This document shows positions 37,231-46,692 of a stretch of 64,000 nucleotides of DNA, in pieces. Position 1 is the first letter of the stretch; each line of letters begins with the position of its first letter. The translations under genes and the position numbers were made by a program. The notes under the pieces were generated by a model. That model was not told the DNA's origin, searched no databases, and worked only from the letters and a program-made list of their open reading frames with translations. The stretch lies in the NCBI GenBank assembly GCA_023423405.1, contig JAFAFR010000043.1, positions 1 through 64,000 on the forward strand. The letters run 5' to 3'. This DNA comes from Bacteroidota bacterium (GTDB taxonomy: Bacteria; Bacteroidota; Bacteroidia; Chitinophagales; Chitinophagaceae).

Positions 37231-38367
37231 TCAATCTTCTTCGGCATTGTTTTTCATTTTCATCAGCAGGGTATAGGCATTTTGCAGCACGATGGGTTGG
37301 TCAGGGAGGCCCGATTGTATCTCCACATAGCCGTCGCTGCTGTTACCTGTTTCCACCGGGGTCAGCCGGAACCGGTTTTCCGCTTCTTCTGCAAATACAT
37401 AAAAATGGCCTTCCCATTTTACCACGGCCGCGTCTGGCACCGCCATTACCTGCGCCCGGTTGAGCTCGATGCTGGCGTTCATGAAAGTACCCGGACTCAG
37501 GTCGCGGATCTCGCGGTCGAAATGGCAATGCACTTCGGTGCTTCTTTCCTCGCCAATGGAAGGCGCCACCAGGTACACCGTGGCCGTATACAACTGGTTC
37601 GGTTGTGCATTGGTGTAACAACTGAGCTTTTGCCCTTTCGCCAGGCTGGCGGCATCGTTCTCAAAAACGGTGAGGGTCAGGTGCAGATCATCGGGATTGA
37701 TGAGCTCAAACAATACATCCGTGGGACTCACATATTTGCCGGTGTTTACGTTCACTTTTGATACAAAGCCGCTGATGGGCGAAGGCAGGGCGATGCTGCG
37801 CGAAATGTTGTTCTCTGTCAGCCGGTCGGGGTTGAGGCCAATGAGGCGGAGCTTTTCCGCGAGTGATCTCACCAGTATTTTCTGGCTGTTGTATTCGCTC
37901 TGCACCAGTTGCAGGGCCTTGTCGCTGGTGGCCTTGGTTTCGTTAAGTCCCTTCTGCCGCTGGTAGTCGGTTTCGAGATAGGCGAGGCGGGATTTTGCAG
38001 AAAGATAATCCTGCTGCAACTGGATATACTGTGGGTCTTCCAGTACGGCCAGCACAGCGCCCCGGCTGATGCGCATGCCTGGTATCAGGCTGGTTTTTTT
38101 CAGGTAGCCGCCCAGTGGAAAACTGATGGATACAATGTTCTGCGGGGGTACGTCCACCATGCCGCTGACCTTCAGGCTGCGGTGCATGTTCCGCAGTTCG
38201 GCTTTGCCGGTAACAATGGCTGCATTGGCACGCTGGGCTGCGCTGAGGGTCACGGTGCTGCTGTCGGCTGCTGTTGTGGCCGCCACTGCCGGCTCCGTTT
38301 CTTTTTGTTGGGTGCCGCAGGCGCTGGCCAGAAGGACAAATCCGGCTATATAGATAAGTTGTTTCAT
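37231..38367 (-). CDS. RND efflux periplasmic adaptor (membrane fusion) lipoprotein
   Basis: This 378-residue adaptor links the inner-membrane pump to the outer-membrane channel. The lipoprotein signal ends at Cys17 (ASAC). A beta-barrel/lipoyl architecture follows: the first lipoyl half holds VPPQNIVSISFPLGG, a helical hairpin covers about 115-185, and PISGFVSKVNVNTGKYV is the second lipoyl half. It is encoded 14 bp after the fused RND-TolC gene. A heavy-metal (CusB/CzcB-type) role follows from that neighbour. Confidence 0.9.
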   Translation of the reverse strand: MKQLIYIAGFVLLASACGTQQKETEPAVAATTAADSSTVTLSAAQRANAAIVTGKAELRNMHRSLKVSGMVDVPPQNIVSISFPLGGYLKKTSLIPGMRISRGAVLAVLEDPQYIQLQQDYLSAKSRLAYLETDYQRQKGLNETKATSDKALQLVQSEYNSQKILVRSLAEKLRLIGLNPDRLTENNISRSIALPSPISGFVSKVNVNTGKYVSPTDVLFELINPDDLHLTLTVFENDAASLAKGQKLSCYTNAQPNQLYTATVYLVAPSIGEERSTEVHCHFDREIRDLSPGTFMNASIELNRAQVMAVPDAAVVKWEGHFYVFAEEAENRFRLTPVETGNSSDGYVEIQSGLPDQPIVLQNAYTLLMKMKNNAEED

Positions 38368-38381
38368 ACTGTTTTCGGTTG

Positions 38382-41300
38382 TTAGAGATTGTTAGTGATC
38401 TTTTCTATGTCGAATGCGGTCTCGTTGAGCGACTGCACCGTATTCCAGTATTCGCTGCGGATCTGCAGCGACTGGTTGGTGAGGATCACCCAGTCGAGGT
38501 AACCGATCTCACCGGCATGCAGCTTTTCGGTGGCGCTGTTCATCACGGCAGTTGCATTGGGCAGCAGCTTGCTGTGATAGGAACCGATCAATTGAACGCG
38601 GCGTCCAAAATCCTGCCGCGCATTTTCGAGCCGCAGGCGCAGTTGCTGTTCCATCCATTCCAGCTCCTGCTTTTGCTCCAGGGCCTGGATGCCGGCCGCC
38701 TGCACTTTGGATTTTTGCGCCCGCGCAAAAATGGGCACGCCTACTCCCACACCGAAGGACTGGAAGCGGGTGCCGCTTCCATAGTACTGTTCCGCTTGCT
38801 GGCTGGTGGCCTGCCACCCGATGATGGTGGTGCTTTTCAGTCCCGCATTAAATGAAGGCAGCAGTTTGCTTTTCTCCAGCTTCTGCCGGATCTCCGACAA
38901 CGATACCTGTTCCTGTTGCAGCAGGAGCGCGGGATTGCGGGTAAGCGCCGACGTATCGCCGGGATCATGCAGGGTGTAAATAGGAGAGCCCGCAACGGGA
39001 ATTTTTTTCTGCGGACTGTTGAGTAGTACGCGCAGTTCGTTCAGCTCCATGGCATAGTCGGTATCGAGCGCTGCCAGTTGCTGCGCAATCTGTACCCGCT
39101 GGTTTTCGGCGGTTGACTTTTCCAGCAGATCGATGTCGCCGGCGTTAAAGCGCTGCATGGACCTGGACAGGAAAGCGGCGTATACACTGTCGGCTTCCTG
39201 CAGCAACGCGCGTTTTTGCTGCATCACCAGCAGGGTATAAAAATGCAACTTGACCAGCGCTTTGATGTCGAGCAATCTTTGCTGTAAGCTGATTTCACTG
39301 ATCTGGATATTCTTCTCATTGATCCTTCCCTGGTATTTATATACAGTGGGGAACTGCAGCTCCTGCGACAAAGAAAAAAGATTGTCGTTTGCCTTGCTGT
39401 TGAATTTGCCGTATTCAAACCCGATGCCGGTTTTGTCGATGTCCACATGGCTGCCGCGCAACGCCTTAAAGTAATCCACCTGGGTTTTTGAAACAGTAAT
39501 GGCTGCATTGTTTCGCAGGGCGCTGTCGATCGCCGCCTGCAGGGAAATGGGTTCCTGCGCGCGTGCGACGGAACAGGTCAGGATGAGCAATGTCAAGGCT
39601 ACACCCGGTTTCACGCGTTTGAAGGCGCTCCGGCTTTTTTCAAAACTGATATAGAGAACCGGCAATACAAAAAGCGTCAGCAGTGTGGAAAAGATAAGGC
39701 CGCCGATCACCACGGTAGCCAGTGGCTTCTGCACTTCACCGCCCGCGCCGGTGCTGATGGCCATGGGAATAAAACCCAGCGAGGGCACCAGCGCCGTCAT
39801 CAGCAGGGCCCGCAGCTTCGACTTGGCGGCGTGGATCACGATGCGACGCGTGTCTTTCCAGCCTTCCTGTTTCAGGCGGTTGAACTCCGATACGAGAAGG
39901 ATGCCGTTCAATACCGCCACACCGAACAGGGCCACAAAGCCAACGCCGGCAGAAATGCTGAAGGGCATATCGCGCGCCCACAATGCCAGGATGCCACCCG
40001 TGGCGGAAAGCGGGATCGCCGTATAGATCAGCAAGCCCTGTTTCACCGACCTAAAAGCAAAATAGAGGAGCAGGAAGATCAGCGCCAGTGCAATAGGTAC
40101 TACCACCGCCAGCCTGTCTTTGGCGGCATTCATGTTTTCGAAGGAACCGCCGTATACGATCTGGTACTCGCGCGGAAGCGGCAGTTCTTTTTCTACCTTG
40201 TTCCGCAGTTCCTGCACAATGGACTGCACATCGCGCCCCTGGATATTGAAGCCTACGATGATGCGTCGCCGGGTATTCTCGCGCTGGATCTGGTTTACGC
40301 CATCCACCTCTTCAATGGAGGCCACATAGGAAAGCGGTATCTGCGTGCCCATGCCCGTAAGCACCAGCAGGTCTTTCACGTCTTCCACCGAGCTGCGGGC
40401 ATCGCCTGCCAGTCTAACGACCATGTCGAACCGCTTTTCACCTTCGTATACCTGGCCGGCCGCTTCTCCCGCAAAAGCGGTATTCACCACGCGGTTGACA
40501 TCAGTTACCGTGAGGCCGTATCTGGCCATCGCGGCACGATCGTAACGTATCACCACCTGCGGCATGCCCGTTACCCTTTCTTCGTAGATATTGATAGCGC
40601 CTTCCACCGAACGGATGATATTGCCCAGGCGGGCTGCATAGGCGGTGAGGGTATCGAGGTTCTCACCGAAAATCTTACAAACCACGTCCTGCCGCGCGCC
40701 CGTCATCAGTTCGTTGAAACGCATCTGCACCGGGAACTGGAATCCCACCGTGATGCCTGGAACGGCCTCCAGCGCGGTGGTCATTTTCCGGCTGAGCTCG
40801 GGGAATGTTTTGGCCGAAACCCAGTCCTGCTTGTCTTTCAGGATCACCATCATATCGCCTGCTTCAAAGGGCATGGGATCGGTGGGTATTTCGGCACTCC
40901 CGATTTTGGTGACCACTTTTTCCACTTCCGGGAACTGCTTCAGCAAAATGCCGGACGCTTTCTGTGTGGCCTGGATGGTATTGTTGAGGTTGCTCCCCGT
41001 AAGCAGGCGGGTCTCCACGGCAAAATCGCCTTCTTCCAGTTGTGGAATGAACTCACCGCCGAGGCGCGCCAGCACCAATAGGGAAAGAAAAAAGAGGCTG
41101 AGGGTAACCGTTAGGATGGTTTTTGGTAAAGAAAGCGCCCGCTGCAGCAGGGGCTGGTATTTTCTTTCCAGCCATATCATGAGCTTGTCGGTGAGGGTAG
41201 GCTGGTGCGACAATTTTTTCTTCAGGCAGAGGGCCGACATCATGGGCACATAGGTGACCGATAACAGGAAGGCGCCCAGTATCGCAAAGGAAACCGTATA

Positions 41301-42743
41301 GGCCATGGGTTTGAACATTTTGCCTTCGATGCCTTCGAGCGAAAGGATCGGGAGGTACACGATCAGGATGATGATCTGGCTGAACACAGCCGATTTGATC
41401 ATGGTACCGGTAGAGCGCGATACTTCTTGGTCCATCTGTCCCTGGTCGAGGCGCAGCAGGTGACGGAAAGATTTCGAATGCGAAAAACGGTGCAGGATGG
41501 CTTCCACCACGATCACCGAACCGTCGACGATAAGACCGAAATCGATGGCGCCGAGCGACATCAGGTTGCCGCCCACGCCAAAATGATTCATGAGTATCAC
41601 GGCAAAGAGCATGGAAAGCGGGATCACGGAAGACACGATGAGCCCCGCGCGCAGGTTGCCGAGAAAAAAGACCAGCACGAAAATGACGATCAGCGTGCCT
41701 TCCAGCAGGTTGGTCTCTACGGTTTTGATGGCGTTGTTCACCATCTTGGTACGGTCGAGGAAAGGCTCTATCACCACGCCTTCAGGCAGCATTTTCTGGA
41801 TCTCCGCCATCCTCGATTTCACCCTTTTGATCACGGCGGAAGAATTTTCACCCTTGAGCATCATCACTACTGCGCCGGCCACTTCGCCCTTATCGTTGTA
41901 AGTCATGGCGCCATAGCGGATGGCCGAGCCGAATTGTACGCGGGCCACATCCCGCAGCAGCACCGGTACGCCGCTGCCGGTATTTTTCACTACGATGTTG
42001 CGGATATCATCGAGGCTGGTGGTGAGGCCTTCGCTGCGTATATACAACACCGTTGGTCCTTTTTCGATATAGGCGCCGCCGGTGTTCTGGTTGTTTTTTT
42101 CAAGGGCGGTAAAAAGATCGCCGATGGTGAGTTGGAAGGCCCGGAGCTGTTCCTGGTGCACCGCTATTTCATATTGCTTGAGGTTGCCGCCGAAACTGGA
42201 AACCTCCGCTACGCCGGGTGTGCCCAGCAACTGTCGGCGCACCACCCAGTCCTGCAGGGTGCGCAGTTCCATGGGGTCGTATTTCCCTTCGTACCCCCGC
42301 AGCGGCCGGAGCACATACTGGTAAATTTCCCCAAGCCCCGTCGACACCGGCGCCATCTCCGGCGAGCCAACGCCGTCGGGCAGTTCCTGCCGCACCTGCT
42401 GCAGCCTTTCGCTGATCTGCTGGCGGGCCCAGTACAGGTCTGTTTCTTCGTTAAATACAATGGTCACCAGCGAAAGCCCAAAGCGCGAAAAACTCCGGAT
42501 CTGTTTGAGCCCGGAGATATTGCTGCAGGACCTTTCGATGGGAATGGTGATCAGGCGCTCTATATCCGGCGCGCCGAGAGAAGGCGACACGGTAAGCACC
42601 TGCACCTGGTTATCGGTGATATCGGGAACGGCATCGATGGGAAGCCGTGTAAGTTCATATGTGCCCCAGCCAATCAGTGCGAGTACAAATAACCCGATGA
42701 TCAGCTTGTTCTTTACAGAAAAGTCTATGATCTTTTGTAACAT
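38382..42743 (-). CDS. CusA/CzcA-family heavy-metal RND pump fused to a TolC-like outer-membrane factor
   Basis: The single 1453-residue frame joins two proteins. Residues 1 to about 1035 form a full RND transporter with 12 transmembrane segments. The HME-type motif DFGLIVDGSVIVVE near residue 405 marks heavy-metal pumps driven by protons. Residues from about 1060 onward form an outer-membrane efflux protein with two helical repeats. Between them lies LTLLILTCSVARAQEPIS, which looks like the outer-membrane factor's own signal peptide. The join is in frame, with no stop between the halves. The adaptor gene follows after 14 bp. Confidence 0.93.
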   Translation of the reverse strand: MLQKIIDFSVKNKLIIGLFVLALIGWGTYELTRLPIDAVPDITDNQVQVLTVSPSLGAPDIERLITIPIERSCSNISGLKQIRSFSRFGLSLVTIVFNEETDLYWARQQISERLQQVRQELPDGVGSPEMAPVSTGLGEIYQYVLRPLRGYEGKYDPMELRTLQDWVVRRQLLGTPGVAEVSSFGGNLKQYEIAVHQEQLRAFQLTIGDLFTALEKNNQNTGGAYIEKGPTVLYIRSEGLTTSLDDIRNIVVKNTGSGVPVLLRDVARVQFGSAIRYGAMTYNDKGEVAGAVVMMLKGENSSAVIKRVKSRMAEIQKMLPEGVVIEPFLDRTKMVNNAIKTVETNLLEGTLIVIFVLVFFLGNLRAGLIVSSVIPLSMLFAVILMNHFGVGGNLMSLGAIDFGLIVDGSVIVVEAILHRFSHSKSFRHLLRLDQGQMDQEVSRSTGTMIKSAVFSQIIILIVYLPILSLEGIEGKMFKPMAYTVSFAILGAFLLSVTYVPMMSALCLKKKLSHQPTLTDKLMIWLERKYQPLLQRALSLPKTILTVTLSLFFLSLLVLARLGGEFIPQLEEGDFAVETRLLTGSNLNNTIQATQKASGILLKQFPEVEKVVTKIGSAEIPTDPMPFEAGDMMVILKDKQDWVSAKTFPELSRKMTTALEAVPGITVGFQFPVQMRFNELMTGARQDVVCKIFGENLDTLTAYAARLGNIIRSVEGAINIYEERVTGMPQVVIRYDRAAMARYGLTVTDVNRVVNTAFAGEAAGQVYEGEKRFDMVVRLAGDARSSVEDVKDLLVLTGMGTQIPLSYVASIEEVDGVNQIQRENTRRRIIVGFNIQGRDVQSIVQELRNKVEKELPLPREYQIVYGGSFENMNAAKDRLAVVVPIALALIFLLLYFAFRSVKQGLLIYTAIPLSATGGILALWARDMPFSISAGVGFVALFGVAVLNGILLVSEFNRLKQEGWKDTRRIVIHAAKSKLRALLMTALVPSLGFIPMAISTGAGGEVQKPLATVVIGGLIFSTLLTLFVLPVLYISFEKSRSAFKRVKPGVALTLLILTCSVARAQEPISLQAAIDSALRNNAAITVSKTQVDYFKALRGSHVDIDKTGIGFEYGKFNSKANDNLFSLSQELQFPTVYKYQGRINEKNIQISEISLQQRLLDIKALVKLHFYTLLVMQQKRALLQEADSVYAAFLSRSMQRFNAGDIDLLEKSTAENQRVQIAQQLAALDTDYAMELNELRVLLNSPQKKIPVAGSPIYTLHDPGDTSALTRNPALLLQQEQVSLSEIRQKLEKSKLLPSFNAGLKSTTIIGWQATSQQAEQYYGSGTRFQSFGVGVGVPIFARAQKSKVQAAGIQALEQKQELEWMEQQLRLRLENARQDFGRRVQLIGSYHSKLLPNATAVMNSATEKLHAGEIGYLDWVILTNQSLQIRSEYWNTVQSLNETAFDIEKITNNL

Positions 42744-42824
42744 AGCCAGTAACTATTTCAATAGAAAATTACCTGCCGTATAACAACGGCGAGGCGATCC
42801 AACTACAAGAAGCGTATAGCGGGA

Positions 42825-43205
42825 TCAGGCCCGGGGAGGGCGGAAGAGGGAACCCACGGCGGGGTTGGGAAGGTGGCTGTCTTTTTCCAGCGGGTAGTCG
42901 TAGGAAACCAATGGTGGCTCGCCCTGTTGGAGGTCTATGGCTTTGAGCGCCGGGAGACAGATGTGCTGGAAACTGTGCGGATGCGGCGCTTTGAAAGGCA
43001 GTTGCCGGTCGCGCTCATCGTCGTCGTCGTTGATGTCGTGCCCCCAGTAATGCATGGAGAGAAAATCCATTACGCGGATGCTATTGTCGCGATCCTTATG
43101 CTCCAGGAAATGCGCCACCAGCACCGGCAGTTTCAGCAACTGGTCGAGGTTCAGGCAATGCAGTGCTGCAAAAAAAATCAATATCTGCGCCAGGCGTTTT
43201 CTCAA
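42825..43205 (-). CDS. Small exported protein upstream of the metal-efflux genes
   Basis: The 126-residue protein starts at TTG 43205; an in-frame stop at 43230-43232 leaves no better upstream ATG. The N terminus (RKRLAQILIFFAALHCL) looks like a signal sequence. The mature part has a striking Asp/His patch, MHYWGHDINDDDDERD, followed by QLPFK. Similar small proteins sit beside metal-efflux operons in other Bacteroidota by my recollection. A metal-binding or sensing role is inferred from composition and context. Confidence 0.65.
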   Translation of the reverse strand: MRKRLAQILIFFAALHCLNLDQLLKLPVLVAHFLEHKDRDNSIRVMDFLSMHYWGHDINDDDDERDRQLPFKAPHPHSFQHICLPALKAIDLQQGEPPLVSYDYPLEKDSHLPNPAVGSLFRPPRA

Positions 43206-43210
43206 GGCTG

Positions 43211-43218
43211 CAAAAATA
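43211..43218 (-). promoter_or_regulatory. -7 promoter box upstream of the metal-efflux operon
   Basis: On the minus strand TATTTTTG matches TAnnTTTG and ends 5 bp before the TTG start of the small exported protein. If used, the transcript is leaderless or nearly so. No -33 box is clear. Confidence 0.4.
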
Positions 43219-43240
43219 AGTATTGTTGATCAGCCGCCGT

Positions 43241-44773
43241 TTAATTTCCAGTGCCTGTTTCGGGAAGAGGGGTTATTTTGAAATAATCGAACTGCGCATC
43301 CTGCCCGGCTGTTCCGTTGAAATGCAGGCCGGTACGCGGACTCCGGTCCCACTGCGGCAGGAAGCCGATGTCTTCGAGCGGCTGCGATGGCAGGGCTTTC
43401 CAGTCCTGGTTTCCCTGGCGGTAATAGAAGCGGATCTCCTTGTTTGTGTTTGCGATGAGCTGCATCTTTAGCTCAACGGGTTCATTGTTGTTAAGGGCTT
43501 CGCTTGCCAGCACCTGCAATTCTTTTCCTTTTACTATCCAGCTCTGTACCTGGTTGTCGCGGATGCCGATGCCGGTGGCGGCAGTTGCATCGCCGTAACA
43601 GGTGAGGCCTTTCAGTGCGCTGTTCCGGTTCAGCACTTTGGTTTCCACATCGAAATCTCCCGTTACAGCGCGCGTGGCGAGCACTATGCCGGCTAAGTTG
43701 TGGTCGGTGGTATTGCCATCCAGGTGCAATACGCCTTTTTCATGACGGAAGCGGGGTGCGGTATGACGAAAGTCCCAGGCCCAGTAGTTGCCGGGCTTTG
43801 CTGCATTGAAGTCATCGTTTATAAAAGCGCTGGCGGGAAGGGCAGGGGCGGGCTCCTCCGTTAAACCGGGCCAACCCGTTGTTTCGTTCCACTGTAGCTT
43901 TGCCAGCATGCCCTGCCGGCCCGTGAAAACACCCGATTTTTTGCTGAATGCGTGGTGGAAATAGTAAGTGCTGCCGGAGGGGTCCTGTACAAAGCTTCCG
44001 TGGCCGGTGCAGGTCCAGTTGGCGTCTCCCTCCAGGATGGGATTGCCTTCATAGCGGGTATAGGGACCTTTGAAACTGGCCGATCTTGCTACGCGCACGT
44101 TGTAGCTGCAGCGCGCGCCACAGCAACCTCCCGCAGAATAAAAAAGGTAATAAAACCCTTTATGGAATAGAAAAGCCTGTCCTTCCATGCCGATCTTCGG
44201 ATCATCGCGCAGCAGCGAAAAAGGTTCACCAACGGTTTTCAGTCCGTCTGCAGACAGTTTTTGCGCCAGCAGTTCGATCGGCCGCTGGTCGAGCCCATAG
44301 GCTTTGAACGTAATGTAAAGATCCTTGCCCTCTTTCACCAGGAAGGCATCAATGGCTTCCTTTTCGAAATCAACCACTACACCGTGATCGGTAAAGCCGC
44401 GGTCGGGATAGGCAGAAGAAGCCACGCCGATACAGGAAATGCCGTCTTTCTTGCGCCGGGCGGTATAATAGATGTAATAGCGTTTGTTCAGGTAATAATA
44501 TTCCGGCGCCCAGAAAGAGCCGGAGATCCAGTCGGGCGCCTGGTCAAACACCTGTCCCACCTGCTGCCAGTGCTGCAGGTCGGTGGAACGGTAAATGGGA
44601 AAATGCGGCGCCCATTCGGAAGAAGTGCCGACGGCATAATACTGTTTGCCTGCCCGGATGATGGAGGGGTCGGCAAAATCGCCCGGAATAAAAGCCGGTT
44701 GCGTCCAGGCTTTCAGCGAAAACATGAAAACAAACAATAGGAGGACGCTGCTGTATTTTTTTCGTATTCGCAT
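43241..44773 (-). CDS. Glycoside hydrolase family 43 enzyme, secreted
   Basis: The 510-residue enzyme starts at ATG 44773, which gives a signal peptide ending near LKAWTQ. A five-bladed GH43 propeller begins PGDFADPSIIRAGKQYYA (catalytic base Asp). WISGSFWAPEYYYLN and CTGHGSFVQDPSG follow, the latter typical of blade 4. A C-terminal beta-sandwich covers about residues 330-510. GH43 enzymes cut arabinose-, xylose- or galactose-containing glycans; the specificity here is not visible. Its stop lies 35 bp before the small exported protein gene. Confidence 0.87.
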   Translation of the reverse strand: MRIRKKYSSVLLLFVFMFSLKAWTQPAFIPGDFADPSIIRAGKQYYAVGTSSEWAPHFPIYRSTDLQHWQQVGQVFDQAPDWISGSFWAPEYYYLNKRYYIYYTARRKKDGISCIGVASSAYPDRGFTDHGVVVDFEKEAIDAFLVKEGKDLYITFKAYGLDQRPIELLAQKLSADGLKTVGEPFSLLRDDPKIGMEGQAFLFHKGFYYLFYSAGGCCGARCSYNVRVARSASFKGPYTRYEGNPILEGDANWTCTGHGSFVQDPSGSTYYFHHAFSKKSGVFTGRQGMLAKLQWNETTGWPGLTEEPAPALPASAFINDDFNAAKPGNYWAWDFRHTAPRFRHEKGVLHLDGNTTDHNLAGIVLATRAVTGDFDVETKVLNRNSALKGLTCYGDATAATGIGIRDNQVQSWIVKGKELQVLASEALNNNEPVELKMQLIANTNKEIRFYYRQGNQDWKALPSQPLEDIGFLPQWDRSPRTGLHFNGTAGQDAQFDYFKITPLPETGTGN

Positions 44774-44846
44774 GACTGGTAGATGAGCAGCCAAGATACA
44801 GGATTTTTGGTTTCCCCGGGGCGCAGCGGATGTGACGGCGAAGAAA

Positions 44847-45500
44847 TCAGTATGCTGCCGTAAATCTTTGCCGGATGTGTTTGTTCTGTTCCAACTCATC
44901 GACCAGCGCCACTGCCACGTCTTCCACGGACAGCATGCTCCTGCCGTTGGCATCGAATACCGGTTCATCGAGGGCAGTGCGATAGCTGCCTTTTCTTACA
45001 CCGGCCGTACCCTGGTGCATTTCAATAGCGGGACTAAAAAATGTCCAGTCGAGGTTCCGGTTGTTCCTGATTTCGTTCAGGTAATCTCTTGCCGCGAGGG
45101 CGCCCTGTTTGTAGGCCTCGGGGAAGGAGGGATCATCCACCAGTTGTGTACCCTGCGGGGTGAAGAGGCTGCCGGCTCCGCCCACTGTAATGAATCTTTT
45201 GACACCTGCTTTTTCAACAGCCTTTTCGATATTGCGGGAGCCTTTCAGGAATTCCGCATATATATTGGGGTTACTCCAGCCGGCATTGTAGGTGCTGATC
45301 ACGGCATCGCTGCCTTTCAGAACTTCCGCCAGCCCATCCTGGTCATTCACATCGGCACGCCGGGCCGTTACTGCATCGTTGTTTTCCACTTTGGAAATAT
45401 CGCGCGCAATTGCCTGAACCTGGTAGCCCCGGTTGACCAGTTCCTTCACTACCTGTTTGCCTACAAAACCTGTGGCGCCAATGACAGACACTTTTTTCAT
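44847..45500 (-). CDS. NAD(P)-binding SDR / NmrA-like oxidoreductase
   Basis: The 217-residue protein has an N-terminal Rossmann motif (VIGATGFVGKQVVKELVNRG). It resembles atypical short-chain dehydrogenases of the NmrA/YwnB type that often lack full catalytic residues. These proteins may act as redox sensors or quinone reductases. It is a single-gene unit between the GH43 and MarC genes. Confidence 0.85.
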   Translation of the reverse strand: MKKVSVIGATGFVGKQVVKELVNRGYQVQAIARDISKVENNDAVTARRADVNDQDGLAEVLKGSDAVISTYNAGWSNPNIYAEFLKGSRNIEKAVEKAGVKRFITVGGAGSLFTPQGTQLVDDPSFPEAYKQGALAARDYLNEIRNNRNLDWTFFSPAIEMHQGTAGVRKGSYRTALDEPVFDANGRSMLSVEDVAVALVDELEQNKHIRQRFTAAY

Positions 45501-45542
45501 ATGCTACATTTTAATTGCAAAAATATTACAATTATGTGCCCC

Positions 45543-46220
45543 TCAGGTGGTGAAGATGCTTTTTAACCCGGATACGGCGATCTGCAGTCCCACGCAAAAG
45601 ATCAGGAAGGACGAAATCCGGTTGACGATCTTTTCTCCATCGGAGCCCAGGTAGTTGATGATCCTTTTGGTATTGAAATAGAAAAAATAGATCAGCAGGC
45701 AGATGGCGATGATGGCCAGTAATACGGCGCTGGTATTGACCAGGTATTTTTTCCAGCCCGCGTTGGCGCTGTGGGCGCTGAGGGTGAAGAGCACGGAAAT
45801 GGTGCCGGCGCCGGTGGTCACGGGAAAGGTAATGGGATAAAAGAGGTTGTCCTTTATTTCCTGGTATCCGCCGGGGAGCGCTATGTTTTCCTCCGGACCG
45901 GGGACAGTGGGCGCTGGCTTTTTATCGGTGGTGAGCGAATCCCAGCCCAGCTTGCAGATCATGATGCCACCCGCGAGCTGTATAACGGGGATGGACAGCC
46001 CAAAAACTTCCAGTATCCAGTGCCCTATAAAAAGCGAGCCGGTGCAGATGCAGAAGGCGTAGAAAGTGATCTTTTTCACCGCCGCCCTTTTTTCGGTGTC
46101 GGTGAGTTTGCTGAAATAGGGACTGATGATGAAAGCGGTGCCGATGGGGTTCACCACCGGGAAAAGCGTAATGATGCTGAAAAAAAGAAGTTGCAGAAAG
46201 GAATGCAGGTTTTCCGACAT
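45543..46220 (-). CDS. MarC-family integral membrane protein
   Basis: The 225-residue protein has six hydrophobic segments and the MarC pattern: FPVVNPIGTAFIISPY near the N terminus and YPITFPVTTGAGTISVLF around residue 125. MarC proteins are conserved inner-membrane proteins whose link to drug resistance is not well supported. The gene is 42 bp upstream of the SDR gene in the same direction. Confidence 0.9.
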   Translation of the reverse strand: MSENLHSFLQLLFFSIITLFPVVNPIGTAFIISPYFSKLTDTEKRAAVKKITFYAFCICTGSLFIGHWILEVFGLSIPVIQLAGGIMICKLGWDSLTTDKKPAPTVPGPEENIALPGGYQEIKDNLFYPITFPVTTGAGTISVLFTLSAHSANAGWKKYLVNTSAVLLAIIAICLLIYFFYFNTKRIINYLGSDGEKIVNRISSFLIFCVGLQIAVSGLKSIFTT

Positions 46221-46331
46221 GGCCGAAAGATAGGATGCGGAAAGGAAATGCGCAAATCAGTCCGGGTTGCCGGCGCTTTGCAGGAAGGGAGTGAGCGCAT
46301 GGGCGCTTACCGGGTGGCGTGGGTGCCGCCG

Positions 46332-46652
46332 TCAGAGACTCACAAGTTTGCTTTCTTCCCCCTTGTTCACCATAAAATCGGTGACCAGGGCACGGAACAC
46401 TTTGTTCAGGGGAATATTCATCTTTTTGGCGAAAGCGGCTTTTGTGGCCGGGTCGGCGATCATGCTCTTTGCGTAGATGTTCGCCATTTTCATCAGCTCG
46501 TTGCTTTCTTTTTGCATTGGACTGAGTTTGCGTTTACTCATGTCCGGTAGTGCGCTGAGTACGGTTTTGTCGGTATACCTTTTTAATACCAGGTTGCCCA
46601 CGCGGCCCGAAAAATGGCTGAGCAGGCTGCTTTGATCGCGGTTGATGGCCAT
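46332..46652 (-). CDS. Small basic protein of unknown function
   Basis: The 106-residue protein is basic and helical and has no signal peptide. It contains FSGRVGNLVLKRYTDKTVL and an ATKAAFAKKMNIPLNKVFRA segment. I do not recognise a family. It is oriented away from the 334-bp gap that contains a large imperfect palindrome. Confidence 0.6.
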   Translation of the reverse strand: MAINRDQSSLLSHFSGRVGNLVLKRYTDKTVLSALPDMSKRKLSPMQKESNELMKMANIYAKSMIADPATKAAFAKKMNIPLNKVFRALVTDFMVNKGEESKLVSL

Positions 46653-46692
46653 GGCAGATGGTTTTGTTTAAGATACGAATTCTCCCGGGATG

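Noticed and set aside
39831..41081. Plus-strand open frame opposite the RND pump
   Set aside because: It is a composition shadow of the long, well-conserved pump gene.
42744..42824. Five-base-pair hairpin (GCCGT/ACGGC) before the fused pump gene
   Set aside because: The stem is too short and lacks a T tract, so it is not reported as a terminator or attenuator.
44774..44968. Upstream extension of the GH43 gene to 44968
   Set aside because: The extra 65 codons overlap the start of the SDR region on the complementary reading and precede a clear signal peptide at 44773.
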